DNA from: Nostoc sp. ATCC 53789
GTDB lineage: Bacteria; Cyanobacteriota; Cyanobacteriia; Cyanobacteriales; Nostocaceae
Direction: 5' to 3'
Length of the DNA: 64,000 bases
Assembly (NCBI RefSeq): GCF_009873495.1
Contig: NZ_CP046703.1
Location: 2,852,001 to 2,916,000 of the forward strand
Shown here: positions 9,464 through 18,117 of the stretch, one piece after another
Layout: each line of letters opens with the position of its first letter
How positions within the stretch are numbered: the first letter of the stretch is position 1
Translations under genes and position numbers: made by a program
The notes under the pieces: model-generated
The model's input: only the letters and a program-made list of their open reading frames with translations
Told to the model about the DNA's origin: nothing
The model's database searches: none

Positions 9464-9682
9464 ATGATGAAGCGAGAATTTAATGTAATTATTGAACAAG
9501 ATGCAGACGGCTACTTTGTTGCTTCCGTCCCAAATCTTCCTGGCTGTCATACGCAAGCCAAAACTTTAGATGAGTTGATGGAGCGTATTAGAGAAGCGAT
9601 TGAACTTTGTTTAGAATTTGAGGAAGAACAGCAAGATTCACTGGACTTCATTGGTATTCAGCGAGTCGCAGTTGAGATATGA
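9464..9682 (+). CDS. hicB: HicB-family antitoxin
   Basis: Short protein of about 72 residues with the partial RNase H fold of HicB antitoxins: REFNVIIEQDADGYFVASVP, then NLPGCHTQAKTLDELMERI. HicB neutralises the HicA mRNA interferase and usually represses the operon. I prefer the start at 9464 (or the adjacent ATG at 9467) because AGGAAAG at 9454-9460 is well spaced before it; the upstream ATG at 9431 has no such site. Its stop overlaps the hicA start (ATGA at 9679-9682), the translational coupling typical of these pairs. Order is antitoxin first. The reading frame is intact. Confidence 0.85.
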   Translation: MMKREFNVIIEQDADGYFVASVPNLPGCHTQAKTLDELMERIREAIELCLEFEEEQQDSLDFIGIQRVAVEI

Positions 9683-9904
9683 GTCAATTCCCAAGCGTCA
9701 CAGGAAGGGAAGTTATTGCAGCCCTTAGCAAAGTCGATTTTGAATTGGCTAGAGTACGTGGTAGTCATCAATATTATAATACACAGCGATGGGCGCAGGA
9801 CAGTAGTTCCTGTACATTCAGGTGAAACAATTGGTCGTGGTTTACTGGCACAAATATTACGCGATTGCCAAATAACTCGTGAAGAATTTAGGGAATTGTT
9901 GTAA
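9679..9904 (+). pseudogene. hicA: HicA-family toxin gene broken by a +1 frameshift
   Basis: HicA toxins are small double-stranded-RNA-binding-fold mRNA interferases with a conserved histidine. From the ATG overlapping hicB the frame reads MSQFPSVTGREVIAALSKVD, then ARVRGSHQYY with the catalytic His, but it runs into TGA at 9823-9825 after 48 codons. The rest of the family signature (HSDGRRTVVPVHSGE, GRGLLAQILRDCQ) sits in the next frame from about 9782 to 9904. Removing one base near 9778-9782 restores a complete HicA of about 74 residues. So this is a one-base insertion or a sequencing error, leaving an antitoxin without a functional toxin. Confidence 0.85.
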
Positions 9905-10307
9905 GTATTAATAGCTATTTGTGATCGGCAAATCAGGTAAAGGTGGGCATTACTCTGATTTTCTACAACACATTACCATATTTTGCTAGGCAATGCCAAC
10001 TCTACCAGCGCTTGCCTGACTTTACAATATTTAGGATAGGGATTTTCTATATAAAATGAAAAGTCAACTACTAAATGGGGTTCTTCTACAAGGTGCTAGA
10101 ACCCTTTGATGAATTTTCCCATATAGGCTAGGATAATCCATCAATTAAAGGAAAAACTTCAAACCCGCTTAATCGCGCTGTAACACGAAAGTCACCCAAA
10201 TTTATATTTTTGGGCAGATTATTGAGGAGTTTGCTACTCTACTATCAACTATTGTTTTTCTTCTAGCTAGAGGAAATTTTTGACTTAGTAAAAAAAGTTA
10301 TCGAGCC
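9905..10307. other. Intergenic region without a gene
   Basis: About 400 bp, AT-rich. The only structure I see is a 7-bp hairpin, GGGTTCT at 10078-10084 pairing with AGAACCC at 10098-10104, followed by too few Ts to call a terminator with confidence. No coding frame with a credible start is present. Confidence 0.5.
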
Positions 10308-10877
10308 TTGAATAAGCTACTCTTTACAGGTAAATCTTTTCGTTTTATGGCTTTTGTCTTACCACTAATTATCTGGTGGGGATACAAAGAAGTACAAAAC
10401 CAATTTGTACAGCCGCAAGCAGTTGTAGTGTTGGGTGGTTCAACGAGACGTTTAGAGCGAGAGAAGTTTACGGCCGAATTTGTTCGCCAGCATCCAAATA
10501 TACCAATTTGGATTACTGGAGGTAGTCCACCTAGATTCACCCAACGAGTCTTTACCAAAGCTGGTGTTGATCCCAAGCGTTTACACCTGGATTATGAAGC
10601 CGTAGATACAGTTACTAATTTTACTACGTTAGTAGATGATTTGCAAGCTCGTGGTATCAAGAGCGTTTATTTGATTACTTCAGACTTCCACATGCGCCGA
10701 GCTTGTGTCATCGGCGAAATTATTTTGGGTAGTCGAGGTATTTATTTAAAACCAGTGCCAGTCCCTTCAGAAAAACCCCCTGAATCTATCGAAAAATCTA
10801 TCCGCGATGGAGCCAGAGCCATACTTTGGATAGCAACTGGTTACACTGGTGTGGATGCAGCTAAAAATAAACGGTAA
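10308..10877 (+). CDS. YdcF/DUF218-family membrane-anchored protein
   Basis: A 189-residue DUF218 protein. A hydrophobic N-terminal anchor (MAFVLPLIIWWGY, about residues 14-26) is followed by the nucleotide-binding-like core: AVVVLGGS, IPIWITGG, then VYLITSDFHMRRA, the most conserved block of the family. Some relatives act in envelope biogenesis; the reaction is not established. The longest frame starts with TTG at 10308. An ATG at 10347 would leave the anchor right at the N-terminus and is an alternative start. It stands alone, with long gaps on both sides. Confidence 0.8.
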   Translation: MNKLLFTGKSFRFMAFVLPLIIWWGYKEVQNQFVQPQAVVVLGGSTRRLEREKFTAEFVRQHPNIPIWITGGSPPRFTQRVFTKAGVDPKRLHLDYEAVDTVTNFTTLVDDLQARGIKSVYLITSDFHMRRACVIGEIILGSRGIYLKPVPVPSEKPPESIEKSIRDGARAILWIATGYTGVDAAKNKR

Positions 10878-11214
10878 ATCATCAGTGATAATTTGCATCA
10901 TCTTGATGTAACTCAAGATAGGTAAATTAAGAGCATTAATACCAATAATCGTGATAACAACTAAGTAATAATAGACACATGAAACCACAGCGATCGCAAA
11001 ACTAGCGCAACATTAACCCTCAAACAACACAATAGAAAAACCAATTAACTGTTTTTGCTCATTTGGTTGCTTAGTTAATACTTTGCGTCCATCAAAGTTT
11101 TGAGTGGTAACTTGCGTAAATGGAATTTATCTGTGTAGCTCAGGGAAAAAAACGCCCCAACTTATCTCACAATTTGATACCCTAGCTTAAACAGATTTGA
11201 ATAAAAGTTAAAGC
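10878..11214. other. Intergenic region without a gene
   Basis: About 340 bp with no credible coding frame and no strong hairpin. It must contain the guaB3 promoter and leader. A HIP1-like core (GCGATCGC) lies near 10991. I see nothing else. Confidence 0.5.
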
Positions 11215-12378
11215 GTGGAAATTCAACTTGGGCGGGGAAAAACAGCTCGCAGAGCTTACGGAATAGATGAAATTGCTCTAGTTCCTGGTAACAGAACACT
11301 AGATCCCAGTTTGGCAGATACTAAGTGGCGTATTGGCAATATTGAGCGAGAAATTCCGATAATTGCCAGTGCTATGGATGGTGTAGTAGATGTTCGCATG
11401 GCTGTACGTTTGTCACAGTTGGGAGCATTAGGTGTCCTCAATTTAGAGGGGATTCACACTCGCTATGTTGACCCAGAGCCAATATTAGATCGGATTGCCT
11501 CTGTAGGGAAAGATGAATTTGTTGCCCTGATGCAAGAACTCTATGCCGAACCAATAAAGCCGGAATTAATTGAAAAACGTATTCAGGAAATTAAACAACA
11601 AGGTGGCATTGCGGCGGTAAGCGCAACTCCAGCCGGTGCAAGTAAATACGGTGAGGCGGTAGCAAAAGCTGGGGCCGATTTATTTTTTGTTCAAGCTACA
11701 GTAGTCTCTACTGCACATCTGTCACCAGAGTCTGTAATACCACTTGATTTAGCAGAATTTTGCCGTTCTATGCCCATCCCTGTGGTATTGGGCAATTGCG
11801 TGACTTACGACGTGACGTTGAATTTGTTGAAAGCTGGGGCGGCTGGCGTACTTGTGGGAATTGGCCCCGGTGCTGCTTGTACATCCCGTGGGGTGTTGGG
11901 TGTGGGTGTGCCACAGGCAACTGCGATCGCAGATTGTGCAGCAGCACGAGATGATTACTACAAGGAAACTGGTAACTATATTCCCATTATTGCTGATGGC
12001 GGTTTAATCACCGGTGGCGATATTTGTAAATGCATCGCCTGTGGTGCTGATGGTGTGATGATTGGTTCACCCTTTGCGAGAGCCGCAGAAGCCCCAGGAC
12101 GGGGTTATCATTGGGGTATGGCAACTCCCAGCCCAGTTTTGCCTCGTGGTACCCGCATTCGCGTTGCCACCACTGGTAGCCTAGAGCAAATACTCATTGG
12201 CCCAGCCGGACTAGATGATGGCACTCACAATCTTTTAGGAGCCTTAAAGACGAGCATGGGCACTTTAGGAGCCAAAAATATTAAAGAAATGCAGCAAGTG
12301 GAAGTTGTAATTGCCCCTTCCCTATTAACCGAGGGTAAAGTTTACCAAAAAGCTCAACAATTAGGTATGGGTAAGTGA
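11215..12378 (+). CDS. guaB3: GuaB3-type IMP dehydrogenase-family protein
   Basis: A 387-residue TIM-barrel enzyme of the IMPDH/GMP reductase family, in the short GuaB3 branch that is widespread in cyanobacteria. The catalytic loop reads [12 protein letters not shown] with Cys222; canonical IMPDH has a GSxCxT loop, so the Ala residues are a branch feature. [14 protein letters not shown] and [12 protein letters not shown] are the phosphate-binding segments. There is no CBS domain pair. Cyanobacterial GuaB3 is reported to act as an IMP dehydrogenase, converting IMP to XMP. Start is GTG at 11215. The downstream neighbours are the Yfr1 RNA and trxA, the same order known from other cyanobacteria, which supports both calls. 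Confidence 0.92.
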   Translation: MEIQLGRGKTARRAYGIDEIALVPGNRTLDPSLADTKWRIGNIEREIPIIASAMDGVVDVRMAVRLSQLGALGVLNLEGIHTRYVDPEPILDRIASVGKDEFVALMQELYAEPIKPELIEKRIQEIKQQGGIAAVSATPAGASKYGEAVAKAGADLFFVQATVVSTAHLSPESVIPLDLAEFCRSMPIPVVLGNCVTYDVTLNLLKAGAAGVLVGIGPGAACTSRGVLGVGVPQATAIADCAAARDDYYKETGNYIPIIADGGLITGGDICKCIACGADGVMIGSPFARAAEAPGRGYHWGMATPSPVLPRGTRIRVATTGSLEQILIGPAGLDDGTHNLLGALKTSMGTLGAKNIKEMQQVEVVIAPSLLTEGKVYQKAQQLGMGK

Positions 12379-12461
12379 AGGGTACAGGGTACAGGTTATA
12401 GGGTACAGGGTACAGGTTATAGGGTACAGATTATTCTCTGTCACCTGTCACCTGTCACCTA
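12379..12461. repeat. Short tandem repeats (GGTACAG and CACCTGT units)
   Basis: Directly after the guaB3 stop lie repeated GGTACAG units interspersed with GTTATAG, then three units of TGTCACC. Seven-base tandem repeats of this kind are characteristic of Nostoc-type genomes. The two halves are partly complementary and may fold into a hairpin in the guaB3 3' end. Confidence 0.8.
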
Positions 12462-12527
12462 ATCCCAATTCTTCAATAAATTTTTCCAGCCCCCTAAACA
12501 ATTGCTGGAAAAATCCGATATGTCGCC

Positions 12528-12533
12528 TACAAT
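12528..12533 (+). promoter_or_regulatory. -10 element of the Yfr1 promoter
   Basis: TACAAT lies seven bases before the G at 12541 where the conserved first hairpin of Yfr1 begins. That is the expected distance from a -10 box to a transcription start. No clear -35 box is visible. The start point is inferred from the RNA structure, not measured. Confidence 0.55.
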
Positions 12534-12540
12534 AGAGATA

Positions 12541-12608
12541 GCGGAGACGAATGTTTCCGTTCACTCCTCACACCACACTCCGCCCGGACTACTGTTCGGG
12601 CGGTTCCT
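12541..12608 (+). ncRNA. yfr1: Yfr1 small regulatory RNA
   Basis: Yfr1 is a cyanobacterial trans-acting small RNA that pairs with target mRNAs through an unpaired core. The core ACTCCTCACAC is present at 12564-12574. It is flanked by a 5' hairpin (GCGGA/TCCGT, 12541-12560) and a 3' terminator hairpin, CCGCCCG at 12580-12586 pairing with CGGGCGG at 12597-12603. The whole is about 65 nt, as in known Yfr1. Its place between guaB3 and trxA is the synteny described for this RNA in other cyanobacteria. The 3' end is approximate because the T-tract (TTCCTTATG) is weak. Confidence 0.88.
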
Positions 12609-12729
12609 TATGTTTGTAAATAAATTCGAGAGCTTCTTTGCAAATGTACATCCTTAGACTCCCAAGCTGATGTTTTTGCTATGGTAGAATTTTCACCAAG
12701 TTCAGATATTATTGGCGAAGGTTTTAGGC

Positions 12730-13053
12730 ATGTCAACAGCCGCACAAGTTACCGATTCTAGTTTCAAGCAAGAAGTACTCGACAGCGATGTACCCGTTTT
12801 AGTTGACTTTTGGGCACCCTGGTGCGGACCATGCCGTATGGTAGCTCCTGTTGTCGATGAAATCTCCGAACAGTACAAAGGTCAAATCAAAGTCGTCAAA
12901 GTCAACACGGATGAAAATCCTCAAGTTGCTAGTCAGTACGGCATCCGCAGTATTCCTACGTTAATGATTTTTAAAGATGGACAAAAAGTAGATATGGTGG
13001 TAGGTGCTGTACCTAAAAGTACATTAGCTTCCACTTTAGAAAAGTATCTTTGA
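12730..13053 (+). CDS. trxA: Thioredoxin (m-type)
   Basis: A 107-residue thioredoxin that reduces target disulfides with electrons from thioredoxin reductase; in cyanobacteria it links photosynthetic redox state to enzyme activity. The active site WCGPC has cysteines 32 and 35. The cis-proline lies in RSIPTLMIF, and the chain ends in the usual helix ([11 protein letters not shown]). I take ATG 12730 (MSTAAQVTD) as the start; the longer frame from a TTG at 12712 adds six residues foreign to the family. It follows guaB3 and yfr1 on the same strand but has its own leader. Confidence 0.96.
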   Translation: MSTAAQVTDSSFKQEVLDSDVPVLVDFWAPWCGPCRMVAPVVDEISEQYKGQIKVVKVNTDENPQVASQYGIRSIPTLMIFKDGQKVDMVVGAVPKSTLASTLEKYL

Positions 13054-13118
13054 AACTCAATTGGTAACAAAGTCCCTTTGAGTTATCAATGTTTTTGTAG
13101 CTTTAGGTTAATTTTTAC

Positions 13119-13163
13119 AAACAAGTTTGAGAGGCGCGAATTTCTCGTTTTTCAAACTTGTTT
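13119..13163. terminator. Large inverted repeat between trxA and marC
   Basis: AAACAAGTTTGA at 13119-13130 is perfectly complementary to TCAAACTTGTTT at 13152-13163, a 12-bp stem around a 21-nt loop. It sits between two convergent genes (trxA plus, marC minus). A bidirectional terminator is likely, although there is no long T-run on either side. Confidence 0.55.
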
Positions 13164-13201
13164 ACATTTGTATACAATCTAAGAATATTTTTAAGAGTTT
13201 T

Positions 13202-13796
13202 CTAGCTCAAAAATAATTCTCTAATTCCCGTACTACCAATTTCCACTGCTAGCGCCGCCAACAGAAAACCCAAAAGCTGAGTCACAATCACTCCACCTTC
13301 TGCACCAATCCACTGGTCAATCAGATTTGTTAAACGCAAAATCAACCAAGTGATAAACATTGCCCCTAAGATACCCACCGCCACAGCAATATGTGGACTT
13401 TGTGATTTCGAGATCAGCAACATCACCGTTGTCAAAGTCCCCGACCCCGCTAGCAGTGGTAAAGCTAGTGGAGTAATTACGACATCGTGTCCTTCTTCAA
13501 TAATTGGCTGATTCTAATTCTCCCCGCAGCATTTGCAAAGCAATTAACAGCAACAATACACTTCCTGCTACTCGCAAAGAGCCGATACTAATTTCCAAAT
13601 AATTTAAAATTACTTGCCCTGCAAAGGCAAATAGCAAAAGAACTGCGATCGCAACGATAATTGCTTTATCTATAACTTTATTTCTTTGGTCTGGCATCAT
13701 GCCCTTGGTCAAAACTAAAACAATTGGTATATTGCCCACAGCATCTGCTAGGACAAACACAGCGATAAATGTTTGAACGAGAATAGAAATATCCAC
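13202..13796 (-). pseudogene. marC: MarC-family membrane protein gene with a one-base frameshift
   Basis: MarC-family proteins are six-helix inner-membrane proteins of unknown transport function. The first frame (GTG at 13796) encodes the N-terminal three helices, including DAVGNIPIVLVL and LRVAGSVLLLLIALQMLRGE, and stops at TGA 13497-13499. The next frame continues exactly with the missing part: IEEGHDVVITPLALPLLAG, then helices to the end at 13202. Dropping one base of the AATTATT stretch at about 13500-13505 rejoins them into a protein of normal length, near 200 residues. Recent mutation or sequencing error are both possible, since nothing else is damaged. Confidence 0.85.
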
Positions 13797-14017
13797 AGCA
13801 GGTAACTTTATATCAGGGTTTGATCATAAATTAATGCCAATCTTACTCAGTTTGCCAGAACCTAGAGGAAGATTAAAATCAGCAATAAAATAAGTCTGTT
13901 AAAGAAAATCTGGTTCATCCGTTACTTTTATGGAGAATTAATAGAAAAGTGCCAGTTTAATAAGGGACTTCCAGAGAATAAAATATACAGTCAATAAAAA
14001 TGATAATCATTTTAAGG

Positions 14018-14054
14018 GGGAGAAAGGGGTTGCCAACGGCAACCCCTTTCTCCC
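14018..14054. repeat. Subterminal hairpin of the ISAzo13 element (left)
   Basis: A 17-bp perfect stem, GGGAGAAAGGGGTTGCC with loop AAC and its complement, lies just inside the left inverted repeat. Its partner at the other end shares the core TGCC-AAC-GGCA with different flanks. It lies downstream of the transposase and could stop transcription in either direction, or be bound by the transposase. Confidence 0.75.
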
Positions 14055-14153
14055 TCAATAAATAGGCAAGATAAATGTCTGCACAAAGAGAGTTCTTAAA
14101 TGCAGTGAGCTGAATTGCTATCGACTATTTTTGCGCTTTTAACTTTTTGAAAA

Positions 14154-15391
14154 TTACGTTACTCCACAACAGATATCAATAAACCACTTACCTAAATTTG
14201 GTAAATTATCTTCGGTAAAATTAGTCAAACGTTCAATCTTATTTTCAATTTCTTGCATAGCTTTTTTAGTTAGACGGACTCCGCTAGAGTAAGTCTGAGT
14301 AACTAACTTAACAACTGGACTTTTACCATTCCACGTCATAGTCTTAGCAAAATTTAATGCAGTTTCCACATCGTCTAAAATACTGCCATTCCAATGATTC
14401 TCCAAAACAGCCCAAGTTCTTTCAATTGGATTATATTTACTGTGATAGGGAGGGTAATAAGCTAAACGTATATTTAATTTGTATGATTGAGCAAATTCAA
14501 CTATACGTTTCATAAACTGAGTACGTCGAGAACTATTTTCTCCTCCATTATCTTGATTAATAAGTAAAGTTTTTATTTCCGAAAATCGCCAGCTTTCTGA
14601 TTTCCAAAAATCCCCTAAAATGTCAACGATAAAATCGCTAGTTACTTTGGATTCTGTAAAATACAAAAATAGCTCGTCAAGGTCTGGAAGAAAGATACCA
14701 TAAGGAGCTACAGTTGTTTTTGGTTTGAAGTCGTGGTCATCAGTTTCTGTTGGTACTCGATTTCTACCACCACGATCAAAGGAGCCGATATTTACGCGAG
14801 CTTTCGCATCCAAGCTTAAACGTAAAATAGTTGGGTCATCTGAAGCTTCTTGGTGAACTATAGCTAATTGCTCAAAGATTGCATCAGTTTCGGGAATTTT
14901 TTTTGAGGTTGAATTTTGGCAACCCTCTTGAGGCGATACCCTAAATCATTTAACTTGACACGAATTGTTTCTGAAGTTGGTAATTCTTCTTCAGCATAAC
15001 CAAATTTTTCAATTAATTGATGTCTTACAACAGATGCGCCCAGTCGGGTATAGAGTCTTTGACTTTTAAAAGTCGGGTCTATTTGACTTTGAGAATCGAC
15101 TAGTTTTTTGATATCTTCTAAAAGAGTTGGTAGGTGTTCTTCTGCTTTTTTTCTTCCTCTACCTTGATAATTATCCACACAAGTGATACCACTATTTAAT
15201 TCTTTAATTCCTTTACCAATAGTTACACGGTTCCATCCTAACTCTCGCTCTGCTATAGACTTTCCTCCGTGTCCTAATGCCACAACTGTTTGTGCAATGA
15301 ACCTACGTTTAGCTGCTCCCTTTAATTGATGTGCGGTTTCCTTCAATAACTTTTTCAATGAATCTGTTAATTGTATTGACACCTCAAACAT
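14154..15391 (-). CDS. ISAzo13-family transposase, two frames joined by a probable -1 slip
   Basis: DDE-type transposase. The first frame starts at ATG 15391 (MFEVSIQLTDSLKK) with a helix-turn-helix N-terminus (GHGGKSIAERELGWNRVTIG). It ends with a stop shortly after 14864. The second frame carries the catalytic core: LSLDAKARVNIG, LLINQDNGGENSS and YYPPYHSKYNPIERTWAVLE, ending at 14154. The join is the A8 run (T8 on the plus strand, 14897-14904). A -1 shift there turns the frame into KKIPETDAIFEQLAIVHQ, continuing smoothly to the DDE domain. A slippery run at the junction fits programmed frameshifting or transcriptional slippage, known in several IS families. A deletion of one A is the alternative. 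Confidence 0.85.
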
Positions 15392-15427
15392 CCCAAAATC
15401 GAATCATCATTCAATTTACTACAACTT

Positions 15428-15466
15428 GGGGTGGGAGAGGCTGCCAACGGCAGCCTCTCCCACCCC
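15428..15466. repeat. Subterminal hairpin of the ISAzo13 element (right)
   Basis: An 18-bp perfect stem, GGGGTGGGAGAGGCTGCC with loop AAC and its complement, lies between the transposase start (15391) and the right inverted repeat (from 15473). It shares the TGCC-AAC-GGCA core with the left hairpin. Standing upstream of the transposase, it may block read-through transcription from outside or fold the leader. Confidence 0.75.
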
Positions 15467-17012
15467 CCTAACAATGATTATCATTTTTATTATCTGTATA
15501 TTTTATTTTCTGGAAGTCCCTAAACTGCGTAATCGAAAATTGCTAAAATTCCGAAAGCCATACCCAAGTCTTTTAATTAACTTGAGTTTATTATTAATTC
15601 CTTCTACAGTACCACTGGTAGTTCTGCCATCAAAATAACCGACTATTTCCCCAAACCATCTCACCATTGTCCCTAGACTTTTCGGAAAGTATGAACGTGC
15701 ATCATACATCCAATCTAATAATTGTGTTATGCTATCTCCCCAAGATTTAGTGGTTTCAAATATCTGGCGGAATTGTTCTTTAAGTGCGTGCATTTTAGCC
15801 AGAGTCGGCGACACCTCTAACACGGAGTTTAATTTTGATTTTTGCTTTTCGTTTAAAGAATCTTCATTTTTAATTAAACTATATTTGCTTTTAGTTAATG
15901 CCTCTAGTTGGCGAGATTTTTCGGATTTATCTTCTAACGACATTGCTGCTTTCTTCTCAGTTTTACGCATCCGATCTAATTCATCATTTACTTGTTTCAT
16001 CACATGAAAACTGTCAGCAGTTATGTTAGCATTTGGCATTAAATCTTCTACTAAGCTTTTATAAGGCGACCAGAGATCAATACTCACTTCAACAAGCATG
16101 ATTAAGTACTTCAAATCCCCAGCCAGCAATTACTTCACGGATATCTTCTATTCGTCGTGATTGCACTATTTCAATTGGCTTATGAGTATCTAAATCCACT
16201 AATACTGCTAAGTAGTTTCCTTGACCTTTAACTAAAGCTATTTCATCTATACCTAACTTTTTTACCTGGCTTAGATTAATATTTAATATTTGTGAAGCTT
16301 GCTTTTTTAACATTGATTCTACTTCTTCATCACTCAATCCATTCCTTTCGGCAACACTATGAATATTACTATTTAATACTTGTTGTACTATGTCTGTTGC
16401 TAATCTTTTTGTATATCCTTTACTTTTATCTACAAAATCCAATTTCTCACTAAAGACTTTTTTACATTTATGACATTTGAACTGGCGACGATTTATTTTT
16501 AAGAGTACTGGCTTTTTACTCCAAGATAAATCATGAATCATCCGCCAATGATTTTGATGTATACTCTGAGTATTTTGCCCACAAGATGGGCAAGTCGAAT
16601 AGTTAACGCTTTTTTCTATCGTTATAATTATTTCTTCCCCTTCAATTTCTTGAAAATCTAATACTTTCATATCGGGCAGATTCAGGATTTGCTCTACAGT
16701 AAATTTCATAGCGATACCTACGGCACACTGCGTGAAAGCCTTAATTTTTACTGTGTTATAGTATAAATCATGCTATTTGGATTATTTCAGTATACGTGAA
16801 ACTGCTACAATGCTTACACAGTCTATGTTTTAAGGATAAATATCATTAAAATGTAGTTAATAAAATTTACTAAAATTTAGTAACCACCATAAAAGCACCG
16901 GAAGAACCGAAAATCTTGGCTGAAGTATTTCTAATTAAGTTCCATATATGTTGAAGTAGCGATATATTTTGATAATCTATCTTCCATAAATCAACTGTTC
17001 GTTGTTGAATCT

Positions 17013-17825
17013 ATGAAGTCTTATTTAGCCGCCGCTATTCAATTGACAAGTGTGCCCGATCTACACAAAAATTTGGCTCAGGCAGAAGAATTAATAGAGC
17101 TTGCCGTGCGTCAAGGCGCTGAATTGGTTGGCTTGCCAGAAAACTTTTCCTATATGGGCGAAGAAAAAGATAAACTCGCGCAAGGCGATGCGATCGCTCT
17201 TGAAAGTGAAAAATTTCTCAAAAAAATGGCCCAACGCTTTCAAGTTACGATCTTGGGCGGCAGCTTTCCACTTCCTGTAGACAATACAGGCAAAGTTTAT
17301 AACACCACTCTACTTATCGATCCAAGCGGTCAAGAACTTGCCCGCTACTACAAAGTACACCTATTCGATGTTGATGTCCCCGACGGCAACACCTATCGGG
17401 AATCCAGCACTGTTGTGGCTGGTACGCAATTACCCCCCGTCTATTTCTCAGAAAAACTCGGTAATTTAGGGCTTTCTATTTGTTATGATGTCCGGTTCCC
17501 TGAACTGTATCGTCATTTGGCAGAGAAGGGAGCCGATGTTATCTTTATTCCCGCCGCTTTTACCGCCTTTACTGGCAAAGATCACTGGCAAGTACTACTA
17601 CAAGCCAGAGCCATCGAAAATACCGCCTACGTCATTGCTCCCGCCCAAACGGGGAATAACTACGGTCGTCGTCTAACCCACGGCCACGCCGTTATTATCG
17701 ACCCTTGGGGTGTAATTTTAGCCGATGCTGGGGAAAAACCGGGAATTGCGATCGCAGAAATCAAGCCAACTAGGTTAGAACAAGTCCGCCGTCAAATGCC
17801 TTCTTTGCAACATCGGGTGTTTTAG
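17013..17825 (+). CDS. Carbon-nitrogen hydrolase (nitrilase superfamily, Nit1-like)
   Basis: A 270-residue nitrilase-superfamily amidase. The triad is visible: Glu43 (GLPENFSYMG), Lys114 (RYYKVHLFDVDVPDG) and Cys157 (LSICYDVRFPELYR). The DVDVPDG and CYDVRFPE motifs are those of the Nit branch whose members hydrolyse deaminated glutathione, a metabolite-repair reaction; that substrate is inferred from family. Length and ends are normal. It starts with ATG 17013, just right of the ISL3 element, whose target duplication ends about 97 bp upstream, so its promoter region may have been altered by the insertion. Confidence 0.9.
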   Translation: MKSYLAAAIQLTSVPDLHKNLAQAEELIELAVRQGAELVGLPENFSYMGEEKDKLAQGDAIALESEKFLKKMAQRFQVTILGGSFPLPVDNTGKVYNTTLLIDPSGQELARYYKVHLFDVDVPDGNTYRESSTVVAGTQLPPVYFSEKLGNLGLSICYDVRFPELYRHLAEKGADVIFIPAAFTAFTGKDHWQVLLQARAIENTAYVIAPAQTGNNYGRRLTHGHAVIIDPWGVILADAGEKPGIAIAEIKPTRLEQVRRQMPSLQHRVF

Positions 17826-17845
17826 GGACTGGGGACACGGAGAGC

Positions 17846-17997
17846 AATACCGCCCTTATGAATGAATATAGGGCTTCTCGAATGGAAGCAATATACTTTG
17901 ACCTCTCTCCAAACCTCTCTCCTAAAAGGAGAGAGGCTTTGAATTTTGCTCCCCTTCCCTGCAAGGGAAGGGGCTGGGGGTTAGGTCTGTATTCCAT
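17846..17997. repeat. Dispersed palindromic repeat block
   Basis: Two strong hairpins stand close together: CCTCTCTCCT/AGGAGAGAGG at 17914-17936 and CCCCTTCCCT/AGGGAAGGGG at 17951-17973. A related arrangement (TCTCTCCTAAAAGGC...AGAGG and CCTAACCCC) recurs near 28860-28930. This is a typical multi-copy intergenic repeat of Nostoc-type genomes; no gene is present. Confidence 0.7.
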
Positions 17998-18017
17998 GCA
18001 ATAGAGAACTGCTACAA

Positions 18018-18045
18018 AATAAAAAACCGGGTAAATACCCGGTTT
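18018..18045 (-). terminator. Intrinsic terminator of the aldolase gene
   Basis: On the minus strand AAACCGGGT pairs with ACCCGGTTT (18045-18037 with 18032-18024, loop of four). The stem runs into TTTTTTATTTT. It lies about 75 bp after the fbaA stop codon and is a textbook rho-independent terminator. Confidence 0.9.
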
Positions 18046-18117
18046 ATGTCAATAATTAAAATCTTCAATTTTTTAGGAGCATAGCACTACTATGCACCTA
18101 TTTATTGGTTGTCAGAA

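Larger units (their letters stand above)
13964..15520 (-). mobile_element. ISAzo13-family insertion sequence nested in the ISL3 transposase gene
   Basis: The ends are imperfect 48-bp inverted repeats: GGGACTTCCAGAGAATAAAA from 13964 and GGGACTTCCAGAAAATAAAA read inward from 15520. They extend to AATGATAATCATT at 14011 and to the matching position 15473. A 3-bp target duplication, TAA, flanks them at 13961-13963 and 15521-15523. Excising the element with one TAA copy joins the ISL3 transposase frame perfectly, which proves the insertion point. The element is 1557 bp and carries a single transposase gene on the minus strand. It is younger than the ISL3 insertion. Confidence 0.92.
13928..16709 (-). 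pseudogene. ISL3-family transposase, broken by a frameshift and by an IS insertion
   Basis: DDE-type transposase of the ISL3 family. The N-terminal zinc finger (CPSCGQ, then CHKCKKVF) and [13 protein letters not shown] with a catalytic Asp lie in the first frame from ATG 16709. This frame ends in a stop near 16089 after GWGFEVLNHAC. The next frame resumes with VEVSIDLWSPYKSLVEDLMP and ITADSFHVMKQ (second Asp) and ends near the ISAzo13 junction at about 15520. Beyond the inserted element the frame continues as LNWHFSINSP to TAA at 13928-13930. One extra base near 16100 and the 1.56-kb insertion are thus two independent lesions, so the element cannot move by itself. Confidence 0.88.
13912..16908 (-). 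mobile_element. ISL3-family insertion sequence, interrupted by a second IS
   Basis: The ends are defined by terminal inverted repeats. The left end is GGTTCATCCGTTACTTTTAT from 13912; the right end, read on the minus strand from 16908, is GGTTCTTCCGGTGCTTTTAT. An 8-bp target duplication, GAAAATCT, flanks them at 13904-13911 and 16909-16916, as ISL3 elements generate. Without the nested element and its duplicated TAA the length is 1437 bp, normal for the family. The element went into the gap between marC and the nitrilase gene and disrupts no host gene. Confidence 0.93.
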
